Source: Mesorhizobium tamadayense
GTDB taxonomy: Bacteria; Pseudomonadota; Alphaproteobacteria; Rhizobiales; Rhizobiaceae
Length of the DNA stretch: 64,000 nt
Reading direction: 5' to 3'
NCBI RefSeq assembly: GCF_003863365.1
Contig: NZ_RQXT01000001.1
Location: 62,001-126,000, forward strand
Shown here one piece after another: positions 35,325-43,515 of this stretch. Positions within the stretch are counted from its first letter, which is position 1, and every line of letters starts with the position of its first letter. A program made the translations under genes and the position numbers. The notes below the pieces were generated by a model. The model ran no database searches and was not told where the DNA came from. It saw nothing but the letters and a program-made list of their open reading frames with translations.

Positions 35325-36050
35325 ATAGGTCATTGCTTTGCGGCAGGATGACAAGGTCGCGAATGGTGATGTTGCGCGGCCTGGTCAGCATGAACATGAC
35401 GGCTTCCGCCACCTCAACCGGCTGCATCAGTCCGCCGGCGGCAAGCTCCTGCTCGAGCTTGTCCTTCGGCCAGTCCTTGATGAGCGCGGTGACCACCGGA
35501 CCTGGTGCCACGGCGCCGACACGCAAGCCGTATTTGGCGACCTGTCTTCTGACAGTGTGGACGAAAGCCTGAACCGCGTGCTTGGAGGCGGTGTAGATCG
35601 GCTCCCATACGATGGCACCAGGCCGGCGATCGAGCTGGTCATGACGATGTCGCCCGTCTTGCGCTCGACCATATGCGGCAGCACGGCCCGGATGGAGCGG
35701 AAGGCGGCATTGACGTTGAGGTTCAGCATGCGGTCCCAGGCATCGGGGTCGCCACTCGCCACCTCGCCGCCGATATAGGCGCCGGCATTGGCGTGGAAGA
35801 TATCGAGCCGGCCGGCGCGATCGAGGATTTCCGGCATCATGCGGGCGGCATCGGCGGCATCCGTCAGATCGACGCGCAAGGGGATCGCCGCCTTGCCAAG
35901 CCCCTCGCAGGCGGCACGCAGCGCTTCTTCGTCCCGGTCGACCAGCACCACGCGCGCGCCTTCCGAGACCATCATGCGGGCGCATTCAAGCCCGATGCCG
36001 GAGGCCGCTCCGGTGACCGCGGCGACCTTGTCGATCAGTTTCTGAGCCAT
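35323..36050 (-). pseudogene. Short-chain dehydrogenase disrupted by a frameshift
   Basis: An SDR starts at 36050 (MAQKLIDKVAAVTGAASGIG) with cofactor motif [18 protein letters not shown] and [10 protein letters not shown]. At about 35613-35618 the frame is lost: the natural continuation [15 protein letters not shown], with the catalytic YxxxK, is in the next frame and runs cleanly to a stop at 35323. One missing base after GTGCC would restore [14 protein letters not shown]. The two halves together are a normal 240-residue SDR, so either this is a recent pseudogene or a sequencing error. The first frame alone ends at 35427 without the active-site Tyr and Lys. Confidence 0.85.
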
Positions 36051-36156
36051 GCGTTCCTCGTCTTCCTATCCATGTTGACAGACCCGTGGTGCAGGCAAAG
36101 CCTTACCTCGCCGGGAACGGCTTGCCCGGCCACATCTCGATGCAGCCGTCTGTCGT

Positions 36157-37041
36157 CTAGGCCGCCTTCGCCAGGTTGATGTTGTGCAGTGTCAGCCGCC
36201 GGAAATGCGAGGGCGTCATGCCCTTTTCGGCGAGGAACTGCCGGTTGAAGTTGGAAAGGGTGTTGTAGCCGACCTCGAAGCAAATGCTGGTGATCGAGGC
36301 CTGCTCGTCGCTCATCAGCATCTGGCAGGCCAGGTTGATGCGCAGCCGCTTCACATACTGCACCAAAGTCATGCCGGTGTGCTGGCGGAAGGCGCGGGAA
36401 AAGACGCTGGGCGACTGGTCGGCGATGGCGGCCAGGTCCGTCTCGCTGAAGGGCTGGGTGAGGTTCTCGCGCAGATAGGCAAGCGCCTTGTTGATGCCGG
36501 CCGACATGTAGCCCGACGGGTCCGGCAGATAGCTTGCGCTGGCGAGCATTTGCGCGCCCTCGGCGCGGCTGAGCAGGCCCATCATCATCATGAATAGCTC
36601 GATGCGGCGCACCCCTTGCGAATTCATGATCTCCTCCATCAGCGGCGCGAGCTGCCGGCTGGTCTGCCGGCTGAACAGCACGCCTCGGCGCGAGGCTTCG
36701 AGCACCGGCGTCAGCGCCGCGAGCTCGGGGAAGGTGTTGATGGCGCCGTCGATGAAGCCCTCGTTGAACTGGATGATGCGGCAGCGCAGCGGCACCGTCG
36801 CGTCCTTCGGCACATCGCTCACCCAGTTGTGCGGCAGGTTGGGGCCAGTCAGCACTAGATTGCCCGGCTCGAACTCGCCGATGAAGTCGCCGACGAAATA
36901 GCGGCCGCGCGTGGCGACGATGAGGTGCAACTCGTACTCCGGATGGAAATGCCAGCGCACCGTGCGGAACGGATAGCCGTGCGACCAAGCCGTGAACGAC
37001 TCGCCCGGCCTGATCTGCACAACCTCGAGATCAGGTTTCAT
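36157..37041 (-). CDS. AraC-family transcriptional regulator
   Basis: 294 residues. The N-terminal cupin-like sensor domain (WHFHPEYELHLIVATRGRYF, GPNLPHNW) is followed by a linker and the AraC DNA-binding domain with both helix-turn-helix units (ADQSPSVFSRAFRQHTG and SICFEVGYNTLSNFNRQF). GGGAGG precedes the ATG at 37041. It lies inside the second sugar regulon and a 15-base motif is shared between its own upstream region and that of the binding-protein gene, suggesting that it controls both. Confidence 0.92.
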   Translation of the reverse strand: MKPDLEVVQIRPGESFTAWSHGYPFRTVRWHFHPEYELHLIVATRGRYFVGDFIGEFEPGNLVLTGPNLPHNWVSDVPKDATVPLRCRIIQFNEGFIDGAINTFPELAALTPVLEASRRGVLFSRQTSRQLAPLMEEIMNSQGVRRIELFMMMMGLLSRAEGAQMLASASYLPDPSGYMSAGINKALAYLRENLTQPFSETDLAAIADQSPSVFSRAFRQHTGMTLVQYVKRLRINLACQMLMSDEQASITSICFEVGYNTLSNFNRQFLAEKGMTPSHFRRLTLHNINLAKAA

Positions 37042-37166
37042 CGCGGTTCCTCCCGTTTAGAAGCCTTTAACGCCATCGCCTCATCGATGCGCCATCTGCT
37101 ATCGGCCTCATGCCATCCAAACTACTGAGCCGACAAAATCGGCGCCACCATGTTCCCGTCCCATCA

Positions 37167-37181
37167 TTGGTACTTTTTTGA
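37167..37181. promoter_or_regulatory. Candidate AraC binding motif, copy 1
   Basis: TTGGTACTTTTTTGA lies about 125 bases upstream of the AraC gene, in the 173-base gap after the permease. Thirteen of its 15 bases recur at 41062-41076 upstream of the binding-protein gene, in the same orientation relative to transcription. The shared motif is the best candidate for a site of the local AraC regulator. Confidence 0.45.
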
Positions 37182-37214
37182 CTATCCTGAGCCTCCGCGG
37201 CATTGAACGGCGCC

Positions 37215-38165
37215 TCAAACGATGCCGCGCTCCTCGCTCCTGATGCGGAAGGCGTCGACGGCGATCGCGAGCAGGATCATCGCGCCGCCGATCATCTGGA
37301 TATAGTAGGCCGAGACATTGATGAGCTGAAGGCCGGTCTGGATGACGGTGATGAGCAGCGTGCCGCCGAGCATGCCGATGACGCGGCCGCGCCCGCCGAA
37401 CAGCGAGACGCCGCCGATGACGGGTGCTGCCACGGCATAGAGCAGCGTCGTGCTGCCGACGGTGACGCTGACGCCGCCGAGATAGGAGGTGTAGAGGAAG
37501 CCGGCGAGTCCGGCAAGAAAGCCGGAAGCGATGAAGGCGCCGAGTCTCGCGCGCTTGACGTTGATGCCGGCGGCATTCGCCGCCCGGCGGTTGCCGCCGG
37601 TGGCGTAAAGGTTGCGGCCCCAGGCCGAATAGGCAAGCACGATATGGGCCAGCAGATAGGCGACGAACAGCGCGATCGGCATCACCGGCCAATTGCCGAT
37701 GGTGGCGCTGCCTATGTAGCTGTACCCTTCATCGGTGACGACCATTGTGCGCGCCTGCGTGGCGCCAAGCACCGCGCCCTGCAGGAAAAGCCCCATCGCC
37801 AGCGTCGCGATCAGCGAGTTCATGCGCAGATAGGCGACGAAGTAGCCGTTGAGCAGGCCGACGAGGACGCCTGCGGCGATGGTGATGAGGACGGCCAGCG
37901 TCCAGTGGACGCCGAACTGCTGCATGGCGTAGGCGCCGACCATGCTGGAGAAGACGAGATTGCCGACCACCGACAGATCGATCTCGCCGATCAAAAGCGT
38001 GAAAGAGACCGCCAGCACCAGCACGCCCAGCGTGGTCGCCTGCACCAGCACATTCTGCAGATTGCCTTCCGAAAGGAAGAACGGGTTGAGGAAGCCGGCG
38101 AGGATGCTGAACACGACGATCAGGATCCAGACCACATTGTCGAGAAGGAATTTCTTGCTGGCCAT
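37215..38165 (-). CDS. Sugar ABC transporter permease
   Basis: 316-residue permease of the RbsC family with about ten membrane helices. It has IGEIDLSVVGN near residue 60, where the family often reads GGIDLSVG, and GGVSLFGGRGR near 250. The ATG at 38165 follows TAGGAA. It follows the ATPase by 55 bases. Only one permease gene is present, so the channel is presumably a homodimer. The substrate is probably a pentitol or pentose, given the kinase downstream. Confidence 0.9.
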   Translation of the reverse strand: MASKKFLLDNVVWILIVVFSILAGFLNPFFLSEGNLQNVLVQATTLGVLVLAVSFTLLIGEIDLSVVGNLVFSSMVGAYAMQQFGVHWTLAVLITIAAGVLVGLLNGYFVAYLRMNSLIATLAMGLFLQGAVLGATQARTMVVTDEGYSYIGSATIGNWPVMPIALFVAYLLAHIVLAYSAWGRNLYATGGNRRAANAAGINVKRARLGAFIASGFLAGLAGFLYTSYLGGVSVTVGSTTLLYAVAAPVIGGVSLFGGRGRVIGMLGGTLLITVIQTGLQLINVSAYYIQMIGGAMILLAIAVDAFRIRSEERGIV

Positions 38166-38220
38166 TTCCTATACTGCCCCTGTCATCGCGCCGTTCTCGC
38201 TTCGGCGGTCGCATCGATGG

Positions 38221-39702
38221 TTATCTCGGCGCCCTGAGCGTTCGCGCGATCCGGCCCTTGGAGAAGATCACCACGCGGTCGACGAGGCGCTGCATCTCCT
38301 CCGGGTCCTGCGCCAGCAGCAGCACGCTGACGCCCTTCCTGGTCGCATCGTCAATCAGGCGGTGGATCTGTTCCTTGGCGGCGACGTCGACGCCGACGGT
38401 CGGCTCGTCGAGCAGGAGCAGCCTCGGCTTGCGTTCCAGCAGCCGGCCGAGCAGCACCTTCTGCTGGTTGCCGCCCGACAATTCGCCGATCTCCTGGCTG
38501 CCGCCGCCCATGACGATATCCATGGCGCCGCGCGCCTCGCGCATGCGGCGGTTCATGCCGGCGCCGCTCACCAGCCAGCCGAGCGACCGCGGCCAGTTGC
38601 CGAGGTTGAGGTTCTCCGTCACCGACATCGAGCCGACCAGGCCCTCGCCGATGCGGTCGTGGGTGAGATAGGCGACGCCCGATCCGAGGCTCTGCCCCGG
38701 CGAGCCGAGGCGCGCCTGGCGGCCATCGATGACAACAGCGCCGGCTTCAATGGGCAGCAGGCCGCCCATCGCCCGCATCAGCTCCTGCGGCCCTTCGCCA
38801 AGCAGGCCGACCAGGCCGACGATCTCGCCGCGGCCGATCGTGAGATCGACCGGCCCGCCGCCTGCAAAGACAAGCCCGCTGAGCTCGATTGCCGCGGGGT
38901 GGTCCTCGCGAATTCGGTGGAATTCGGTGACGTCGGCACCGGTGATGACGCGTGCCATGGCGTCGGCCGACAGCTCCGCCGCCTTGCCGCCGGCGGTGAC
39001 CTTGCCATCGCGCAGCACCGTGTATTCCGAACAGAGCTGCCGCACTTCGTCATTGTGGTGCGAGATGTAGATGAAGGACGTGCCTCTTTCGGTGAGGCTC
39101 TCGACCCACTCCAGAAGGTGCAGCCGTTCTGCTGCCGCCAAGCCCGCCGTCGGCTCATCGAGTATGATCAGTGAGGCTTCGGCCGCCACCGCCTTGATGA
39201 TGGCGAGCCTTCGCCGGTCGCTGGCGCCGAGATCGCCGGCGCGCCGCCTCGGGTCGACCGGCATGCCGTGGCTTTCGAGCAGGCTCCCCGCCAGGCGATG
39301 CAGCGCGGGCCAGGTGGTCAGGCCAAGGCGCCTCGGCAGATCGGGCAGCAAGAGGTTCTCGCCGATCGAGAGGTCCTCGAAGATCTCCGAATGCTGCGAC
39401 AGAAGATGGAGCCCGCGCTTCTTGCGCGCCGTCAGCGGCAGGGCCGACACGTCCTCGCCGTTCAACAGGACGGTACCGCCGTCATGGCGCAAAAGGCCGG
39501 CGATGATGTTGGACAGCGTCGACTTGCCGGCGCCGTTCTTGCCGAGCAGGCCATGGATCGCGCCTTTCGTGACGGTCAGCGAGACGTCGTCCAACACCGC
39601 AAGCGGGCCGAAGCGCTTGAAGACGTTGTCGACGGTCAGAACAGCGTCGGCGCTGTCCGGCACAAGACTATCGGGCACGATCGTGCCGTCGGCGATGACC
39701 AT
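38221..39702 (-). CDS. Sugar ABC transporter ATP-binding protein (tandem)
   Basis: 493-residue RbsA-like tandem ATPase. Domain 1 has Walker A GKNGAGKS and Walker B LIILDEPTAGL with H-loop ISHH, but an altered signature (GASDRRRLAIIKA). Domain 2 has a degenerate Walker A (LLGEGPQEL), an intact LSGGNQQK signature and Walker B LLLLDEPTVGVD. The chosen ATG at 39702 lacks a clear ribosome binding site; longer in-frame starts upstream are less likely because they would run into the binding-protein stop region. It energises the permease downstream. Confidence 0.88.
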   Translation of the reverse strand: MVIADGTIVPDSLVPDSADAVLTVDNVFKRFGPLAVLDDVSLTVTKGAIHGLLGKNGAGKSTLSNIIAGLLRHDGGTVLLNGEDVSALPLTARKKRGLHLLSQHSEIFEDLSIGENLLLPDLPRRLGLTTWPALHRLAGSLLESHGMPVDPRRRAGDLGASDRRRLAIIKAVAAEASLIILDEPTAGLAAAERLHLLEWVESLTERGTSFIYISHHNDEVRQLCSEYTVLRDGKVTAGGKAAELSADAMARVITGADVTEFHRIREDHPAAIELSGLVFAGGGPVDLTIGRGEIVGLVGLLGEGPQELMRAMGGLLPIEAGAVVIDGRQARLGSPGQSLGSGVAYLTHDRIGEGLVGSMSVTENLNLGNWPRSLGWLVSGAGMNRRMREARGAMDIVMGGGSQEIGELSGGNQQKVLLGRLLERKPRLLLLDEPTVGVDVAAKEQIHRLIDDATRKGVSVLLLAQDPEEMQRLVDRVVIFSKGRIARTLRAPR

Positions 39703-39775
39703 TGGAATAACCGGTAATCTCGAAATGGGGTGGGAACGCGACGGCGCGTCCCCACCCTTCTGGTCGGCTGAAATA

Positions 39776-40888
39776 TCAGCCGGCGTTCTGCTGCATCTTC
39801 CAAACCTGGGTGACGACATTCGCCCAATGGCGCGGATCGTCGGCGTTTTCCTTGGTGAGGAAGTAGGGCGGGATGGTGAGCAGCGGGCCGGACGGGCTGT
39901 CGGCGATCGTGCCCTTCTCCCAGAAATACTTCTTGTTCTCGTAAGGCCCGGTCGGAACCGGCTTGCCCTTCAGCGTGTATTCTTCCAGCAGGTCGACGAC
40001 GATCTCGACATAGGCGATCGGGTCCTGCGCGATATCGGCGTCGATCTCGCCGGCCTTCACCCATTCCAGCGCGTTCGGCGAGGCGTCGATGCTGGTCAGG
40101 ATGATGTGCTTCTCATGGCCGACCGGGAACAGTCGTTTCTGCGTTTCGAGCGCCTTGCGCGCATCGACGACGAAGATGTCGGTCGGCATGTGGATGGCGT
40201 CGAGGTCCGGCCGTTCGCGCAGCGTCGCCGAGACCACGGCGAGCGCCTGCTCATGCTGGTTGTTCTGCGGCCGCGAGATGATCTCGATGTCGGGGTACTT
40301 GCTCTTCAGCGTGTCCTCGAAACCATCCTTGCGGTCGCGCAACGCGACGGCCGTCAGCGAGCCGTAGTTGTTGAGCACGCTGCCCTTCGGCGAGCCGTGT
40401 TTCTTGGTGAGCAGCTCGGCGGTCTTTTCCGCCGCCATGACGCCCGACTGCTTGTTGTCGAAGGTAACCGAAGCGGCCACCTCGCCGCCGGTGAGTACGG
40501 TATCGACCATGCCGAGCGGCACGCCGAGCGACTTCGCCTTCTTGCTCAGCGGGATGAGCAGCTCCGAGTCCAGCGCGTCGGAAATGAGGTAGCGGGGTCG
40601 CTGCAGCAGAAGGCTGTTCCAGTCGTTGACCTGCGCGTTGGCATCGCCATTGGCGTCCTTGCCGACGAACTCCAGGCCGAGGCCTTCGACCTTGCGCTTC
40701 AGCGCCTCCTGCAGCACGACGAAGAAGAAGAAACCGAGATAGCCGGTCTCCCAGGCCACAATCTTGGAGGCCGCGCCCTGCGCCGCGGCGCGCTCGCCTC
40801 CCGCCAGCAACAGGCCGCCGGCGGCCGCTGCCGCGCCCTGCAAAAGCATGCGACGGTTCATCGTAAAGCTCTTGGTCTCGCAACCCAT
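39776..40888 (-). CDS. Sugar ABC transporter substrate-binding protein (possible Tat signal)
   Basis: 370-residue Peripla_BP_4-type binding protein. The N-terminus has a double arginine and hydrophobic stretch (MNRRMLLQGAAAAAGGLLLA, preceded by ten residues), resembling a Tat signal. The mature domain has NDWNSLLLQRPRYLISDALD and other family strands. GGGAGC lies upstream of the ATG at 40888. It is the first gene of the second sugar regulon. Its sequence is unlike the binding protein at 21161, so a different ligand is likely. Confidence 0.88.
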   Translation of the reverse strand: MGCETKSFTMNRRMLLQGAAAAAGGLLLAGGERAAAQGAASKIVAWETGYLGFFFFVVLQEALKRKVEGLGLEFVGKDANGDANAQVNDWNSLLLQRPRYLISDALDSELLIPLSKKAKSLGVPLGMVDTVLTGGEVAASVTFDNKQSGVMAAEKTAELLTKKHGSPKGSVLNNYGSLTAVALRDRKDGFEDTLKSKYPDIEIISRPQNNQHEQALAVVSATLRERPDLDAIHMPTDIFVVDARKALETQKRLFPVGHEKHIILTSIDASPNALEWVKAGEIDADIAQDPIAYVEIVVDLLEEYTLKGKPVPTGPYENKKYFWEKGTIADSPSGPLLTIPPYFLTKENADDPRHWANVVTQVWKMQQNAG

Positions 40889-41257
40889 GTCTCGCTCCCT
40901 GAAATGGTTGGAATCCTTTGCCGGCGCGACTTTCCACCAAGTCGCTCGGCGGGGCACGCGACCCCGGACATCTGCCGGAACGTCTCCTCCCCCGGCGATC
41001 TGATGTCGATTTCAGGCTAGGCGGGTGCTGTGCGGCCAGCCACCACGTTCCAAGGCAGGTGTTAGTATTTTTTTGATTCCGCACGGGAAAACCGATACGG
41101 CAGCCGCGCCGGCAGCCGCCAAGGCAAGGGACTTGCCTGCCGGCTCACGGTCGGCGAGCCAAAAATGTATGTGTCGCGGAAGGCGTAGCCCGCGTCGCGC
41201 GCTGCGGCTATCTGTGTTCACCGGGCGCTGTTCGCCGAAATCGAAGGGATGGAGAGC
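40889..41257. other. Divergent intergenic region of the second sugar regulon
   Basis: This 369-base gap separates the binding-protein gene (minus) from the SGNH hydrolase gene (plus). It contains the candidate AraC motif at 41062-41076 and otherwise no gene or repeat I can support. The promoters of both flanking genes must lie here. Confidence 0.5.
41062..41076. promoter_or_regulatory. Candidate AraC binding motif, copy 2
   Basis: TTAGTATTTTTTTGA lies about 175 bases upstream of the binding-protein start. It matches 13 of 15 bases of the motif before the AraC gene (37167-37181), with the same orientation relative to the operon. The two differences are both transitions. Confidence 0.45.
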
Positions 41258-42436
41258 ATGGAACACTGGATCGGAACCTGGAGCGCCAGCCCGATGAACG
41301 TCTGGCCGGGAGATGCGGTGCTCTATGGCTTCCACCAGCAGACGGTGCGCCAGGTGTTGCGCGTCAGCACGGGTGGCGAGAGGTTGCGAATCAGGCTGTC
41401 CAACGAATATGGCGCCTCGCCGATCCGGATCGGCGCCGCCACCGTCGCCCTTACCTCTAAAGAAGGCGCGGTCGACGACGCGACCATCCGGCGAGTGACA
41501 TTTGGCGGTGAGGCGCAGACCGATCTGGCGCCCGGTGCGCCGTTGCTCAGCGATGTCGTGGACCTCACGGTTCCCGATCTCGGGCAGATCGCGATCAGCC
41601 TCTATTTTCCCGACTTTGCGCCGATCGAGACCTATCATTACGAGGCGCAGCAGACCGCCTACATCTCCGAGTTCGGGGATTTCGCCGGCGCAGCCGAACT
41701 GCCGGTGCAGCAGATCTCGACCAGCCGTTATTTCCTCAGCGCCGTCCTGGTCGAGAGGGGGCCGGGCAGCGGCTCGCTGGTCTGCCTCGGCGATTCCATC
41801 ACCGACGGCTTCGGCTCGACCGTCGACGGAAATGCGCGCTGGCCGGACCGGTTGGCGGAGCGGCTTGCGAAAAGCGGCCGGCTGCCGGGCGTCGGCGTCC
41901 TCAACCAGGGGATCGGCGGCAACCGCGTGCTTGCCAACCGCGCCCGCGGCGCCAACGCGCTCGCCCGCTTCGACCGCGACGTGCTGAGCTTTCCGAATGT
42001 GCGGTGGATATCGGTGCTGGAAGGCATCAACGACATCGGCTGGCCGGAAACCATGCTCGCCGGGGGCCAAGAGGCCGTCGCCGTCGAAAACCTGATCGCG
42101 GCCTACCGGCAGTTGATCGCGCGCGCCCGCCTCAACGGCATCAAGGTTTTGCTCGGCACGCTGCCGCCCTTCGGCGGCGCGTTCGAAGGCCAGCCGCTAA
42201 AGACCTTCTACTCTCCCTCCAAGGAGCGCGACCGGCAAGCGGTGAACGCCTGGATCAGGACATCGGGCGAAGCCGATGCCGTCGTCGATTTCGAGCCCGC
42301 GCTTGCCGATCCCGCCAACCCGTCCAGGCTGCTCACCGCCTTCGATTGCGGCGACGGCCTGCATCCGTCCGACGCTGGCTATGCCGAGATGGCCAAGGTG
42401 TTCGAGAAGGCTTTCGAGGGCCTGCTGGCAGGCTAG
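41258..42436 (+). CDS. SGNH/GDSL-family hydrolase
   Basis: 392 residues without a signal peptide. The C-terminal half is an SGNH esterase: block I GDSITDG with the nucleophile Ser (about residue 180), block II Gly in QGIGGNR, block III GIND, and block V DGLHPSDAGY with catalytic Asp and His. An N-terminal beta-rich domain (about 1-160) resembles the companion domain of rhamnogalacturonan acetylesterase-like lipases. I chose the ATG at 41258 behind GGAGAGC over the one nine bases upstream. Likely an acyl- or acetyl-esterase on a carbohydrate; the substrate is unknown. Confidence 0.87.
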   Translation: MEHWIGTWSASPMNVWPGDAVLYGFHQQTVRQVLRVSTGGERLRIRLSNEYGASPIRIGAATVALTSKEGAVDDATIRRVTFGGEAQTDLAPGAPLLSDVVDLTVPDLGQIAISLYFPDFAPIETYHYEAQQTAYISEFGDFAGAAELPVQQISTSRYFLSAVLVERGPGSGSLVCLGDSITDGFGSTVDGNARWPDRLAERLAKSGRLPGVGVLNQGIGGNRVLANRARGANALARFDRDVLSFPNVRWISVLEGINDIGWPETMLAGGQEAVAVENLIAAYRQLIARARLNGIKVLLGTLPPFGGAFEGQPLKTFYSPSKERDRQAVNAWIRTSGEADAVVDFEPALADPANPSRLLTAFDCGDGLHPSDAGYAEMAKVFEKAFEGLLAG

Positions 42437-42456
42437 GAAGCCATCTCGCACAGGCT

Positions 42457-42478
42457 CAATGGCCGGAAACGGCCATTG
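42457..42478 (+). terminator. Hairpin downstream of the SGNH hydrolase
   Basis: CAATGGCCG and CGGCCATTG form a perfect 9-bp stem with a GAAA tetraloop, 20 bases after the stop codon of the SGNH gene. The following T-tract is short. Position and stable tetraloop suit a transcription terminator or 3'-end stabiliser. Confidence 0.6.
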
Positions 42479-42598
42479 CGGTCTTTCGGTTGCGACCGTC
42501 GTTTACCGGGGACACGTCGGTCATTCGGAGATGAATGGTCTTTTCAGCGGATCGCCAATATACTTGGACGCTCGTATGAGCCGCGTCTGAGGAATGCG

Positions 42599-42931
42599 AT
42601 GCGAAGGTTCATCTTCACGGCAATATGTATCGCCGTCGCAACGGGCGCTACCGCCCATGATTGGTACGAAGACAAGATTGACCCGGTGACGAAATTCAAG
42701 TGTTGCGGTGGTTATGATTGCCGCGCCATACCTCAATCTTCAGTACGGGCCAGGGTTGACGGCGGTTACACCTATTTGCCGCATGATTTCACCATTCCGC
42801 GAGACCGTGTGCAGGAATCACCGGACGAGCAATACCATATCTGCGAGAACACGTACGTCATAACCAATCAGCCGTATTTGCGTTGCTTTTTCGCACCACG
42901 GGTCAAGATTTCTCTGCGTCTCTCACATTAG
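42599..42931 (+). CDS. Small exported cysteine-containing protein
   Basis: 110 residues with a signal peptide (MRRFIFTAICIAVATGATAH). The mature part begins HDWYEDK and carries CCGGYDC, then two later cysteines (HICENTY, LRCFFAP), suggesting two disulphides in the periplasm. TGAGGAA precedes the ATG at 42599. The gene is noticeably less GC-rich than its neighbours. Proteins of this pattern (HxWY ... CC..xDC) occur in rhizobia as exported proteins of unknown function; that is recollection, not a search. Confidence 0.7.
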   Translation: MRRFIFTAICIAVATGATAHDWYEDKIDPVTKFKCCGGYDCRAIPQSSVRARVDGGYTYLPHDFTIPRDRVQESPDEQYHICENTYVITNQPYLRCFFAPRVKISLRLSH

Positions 42932-42995
42932 CCAATATTGCGGCGTTGCCGGTTCGGTTAAGTTTTTGAAATCAAATGATTATTAGTGATAAAGC

Positions 42996-43085
42996 TGGCG
43001 GAGAGAGCGGGATTCGAACCCGCGTTACGGTTTCCCGTAAACACACTTTCCAGGCGTGCGCCTTCAACCACTCGGCCACCTCTCC
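42996..43085 (-). tRNA. tRNA-Ser (GGA anticodon)
   Basis: A 90-base tRNA with encoded CCA end. The acceptor stem pairs GGAGAGG with TCTCTCC, the D-arm contains GCCGAGTGG, the anticodon loop has GGA after CCT, a long variable arm (TTTACGGGAAACCGTAA region) marks it as a class II serine tRNA, and the T-loop reads GGGTTCGAATCCC. It decodes UCC and UCU. It stands alone, not in a tRNA cluster. Confidence 0.95.
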
Positions 43086-43440
43086 GTCCTTGCATTGCGC
43101 GCCGGCCGGTTTCGCCGCGCGGGTTGGGGAGATACACCTCCCTCGGGAAATCCTCAACGGACTATTTGGGGTGCCTTCAACCGGCGGACAACCCTTTCCC
43201 GGCACCTCTAGCCGTCTACGCAAAACAGGCGCGGGGCTCATCTAGTCGATCCTAGAGCGAATGCCAAGCCATAATGACGGCCATAGTGACGGTCCAAAGG
43301 CCTTTGCCGTGGATGGCTCGAGCAAGTGTTTCCACAAGGGGTACCGGCGTTCGAATGATGTGCACAGGCCGGATCGCGCCGTTTGCTGCGCTTGACTCCG
43401 GCCCCGGCGGCCTGTCGACTGCCTGAAATGTTTGTTTTCT
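43086..43440. other. 355-base gap downstream of tRNA-Ser's 5' side, no supported gene
   Basis: Between the tRNA 5' end and repeat copy D I see no ORF with a good start or protein pattern. The region should contain the tRNA promoter near 43090-43130. A weak self-complementary stretch (CCAAAGGCCTTTG near 43294-43306) is the only structure noted. Confidence 0.5.
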
Positions 43441-43485
43441 GCGCAATTCCGGACGGAAAACCGCTACGCGCCTTTCCCGGAATGG
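43441..43485 (+). repeat. Palindromic repeat, copy D (hairpin 2 only)
   Basis: GCAATTCC...loop CCGCTACGCGC...TTTCCCGGAAT. The inner arms GGAAA/TTTCC are kept, while the right outer arm has degenerated (GGAATGGCC). The T-rich linker TTTGTTTTCT precedes it but no hairpin 1 is found. It ends 30 bases upstream of the start of the membrane-protein gene at 43516, so it lies in that gene's leader. Confidence 0.8.
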
Positions 43486-43515
43486 CCTGGGCTTTGCGAG
43501 GGGCATAGTCCTGAC

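Noticed and set aside
42996..43085. tRNA-Ser as an attachment site for an integrated island
   Set aside because: I found no integrase and no repeated tRNA 3' end in the flanking sequence, so there is no support for integration.
43432..43515. Upstream in-frame extension of the membrane protein starting at 43432
   Set aside because: It would translate repeat copy D (reading SAQFRTENRYA), so the ATG at 43516 is preferred. Similar peptides from the repeat appear at other copies and are artefacts.
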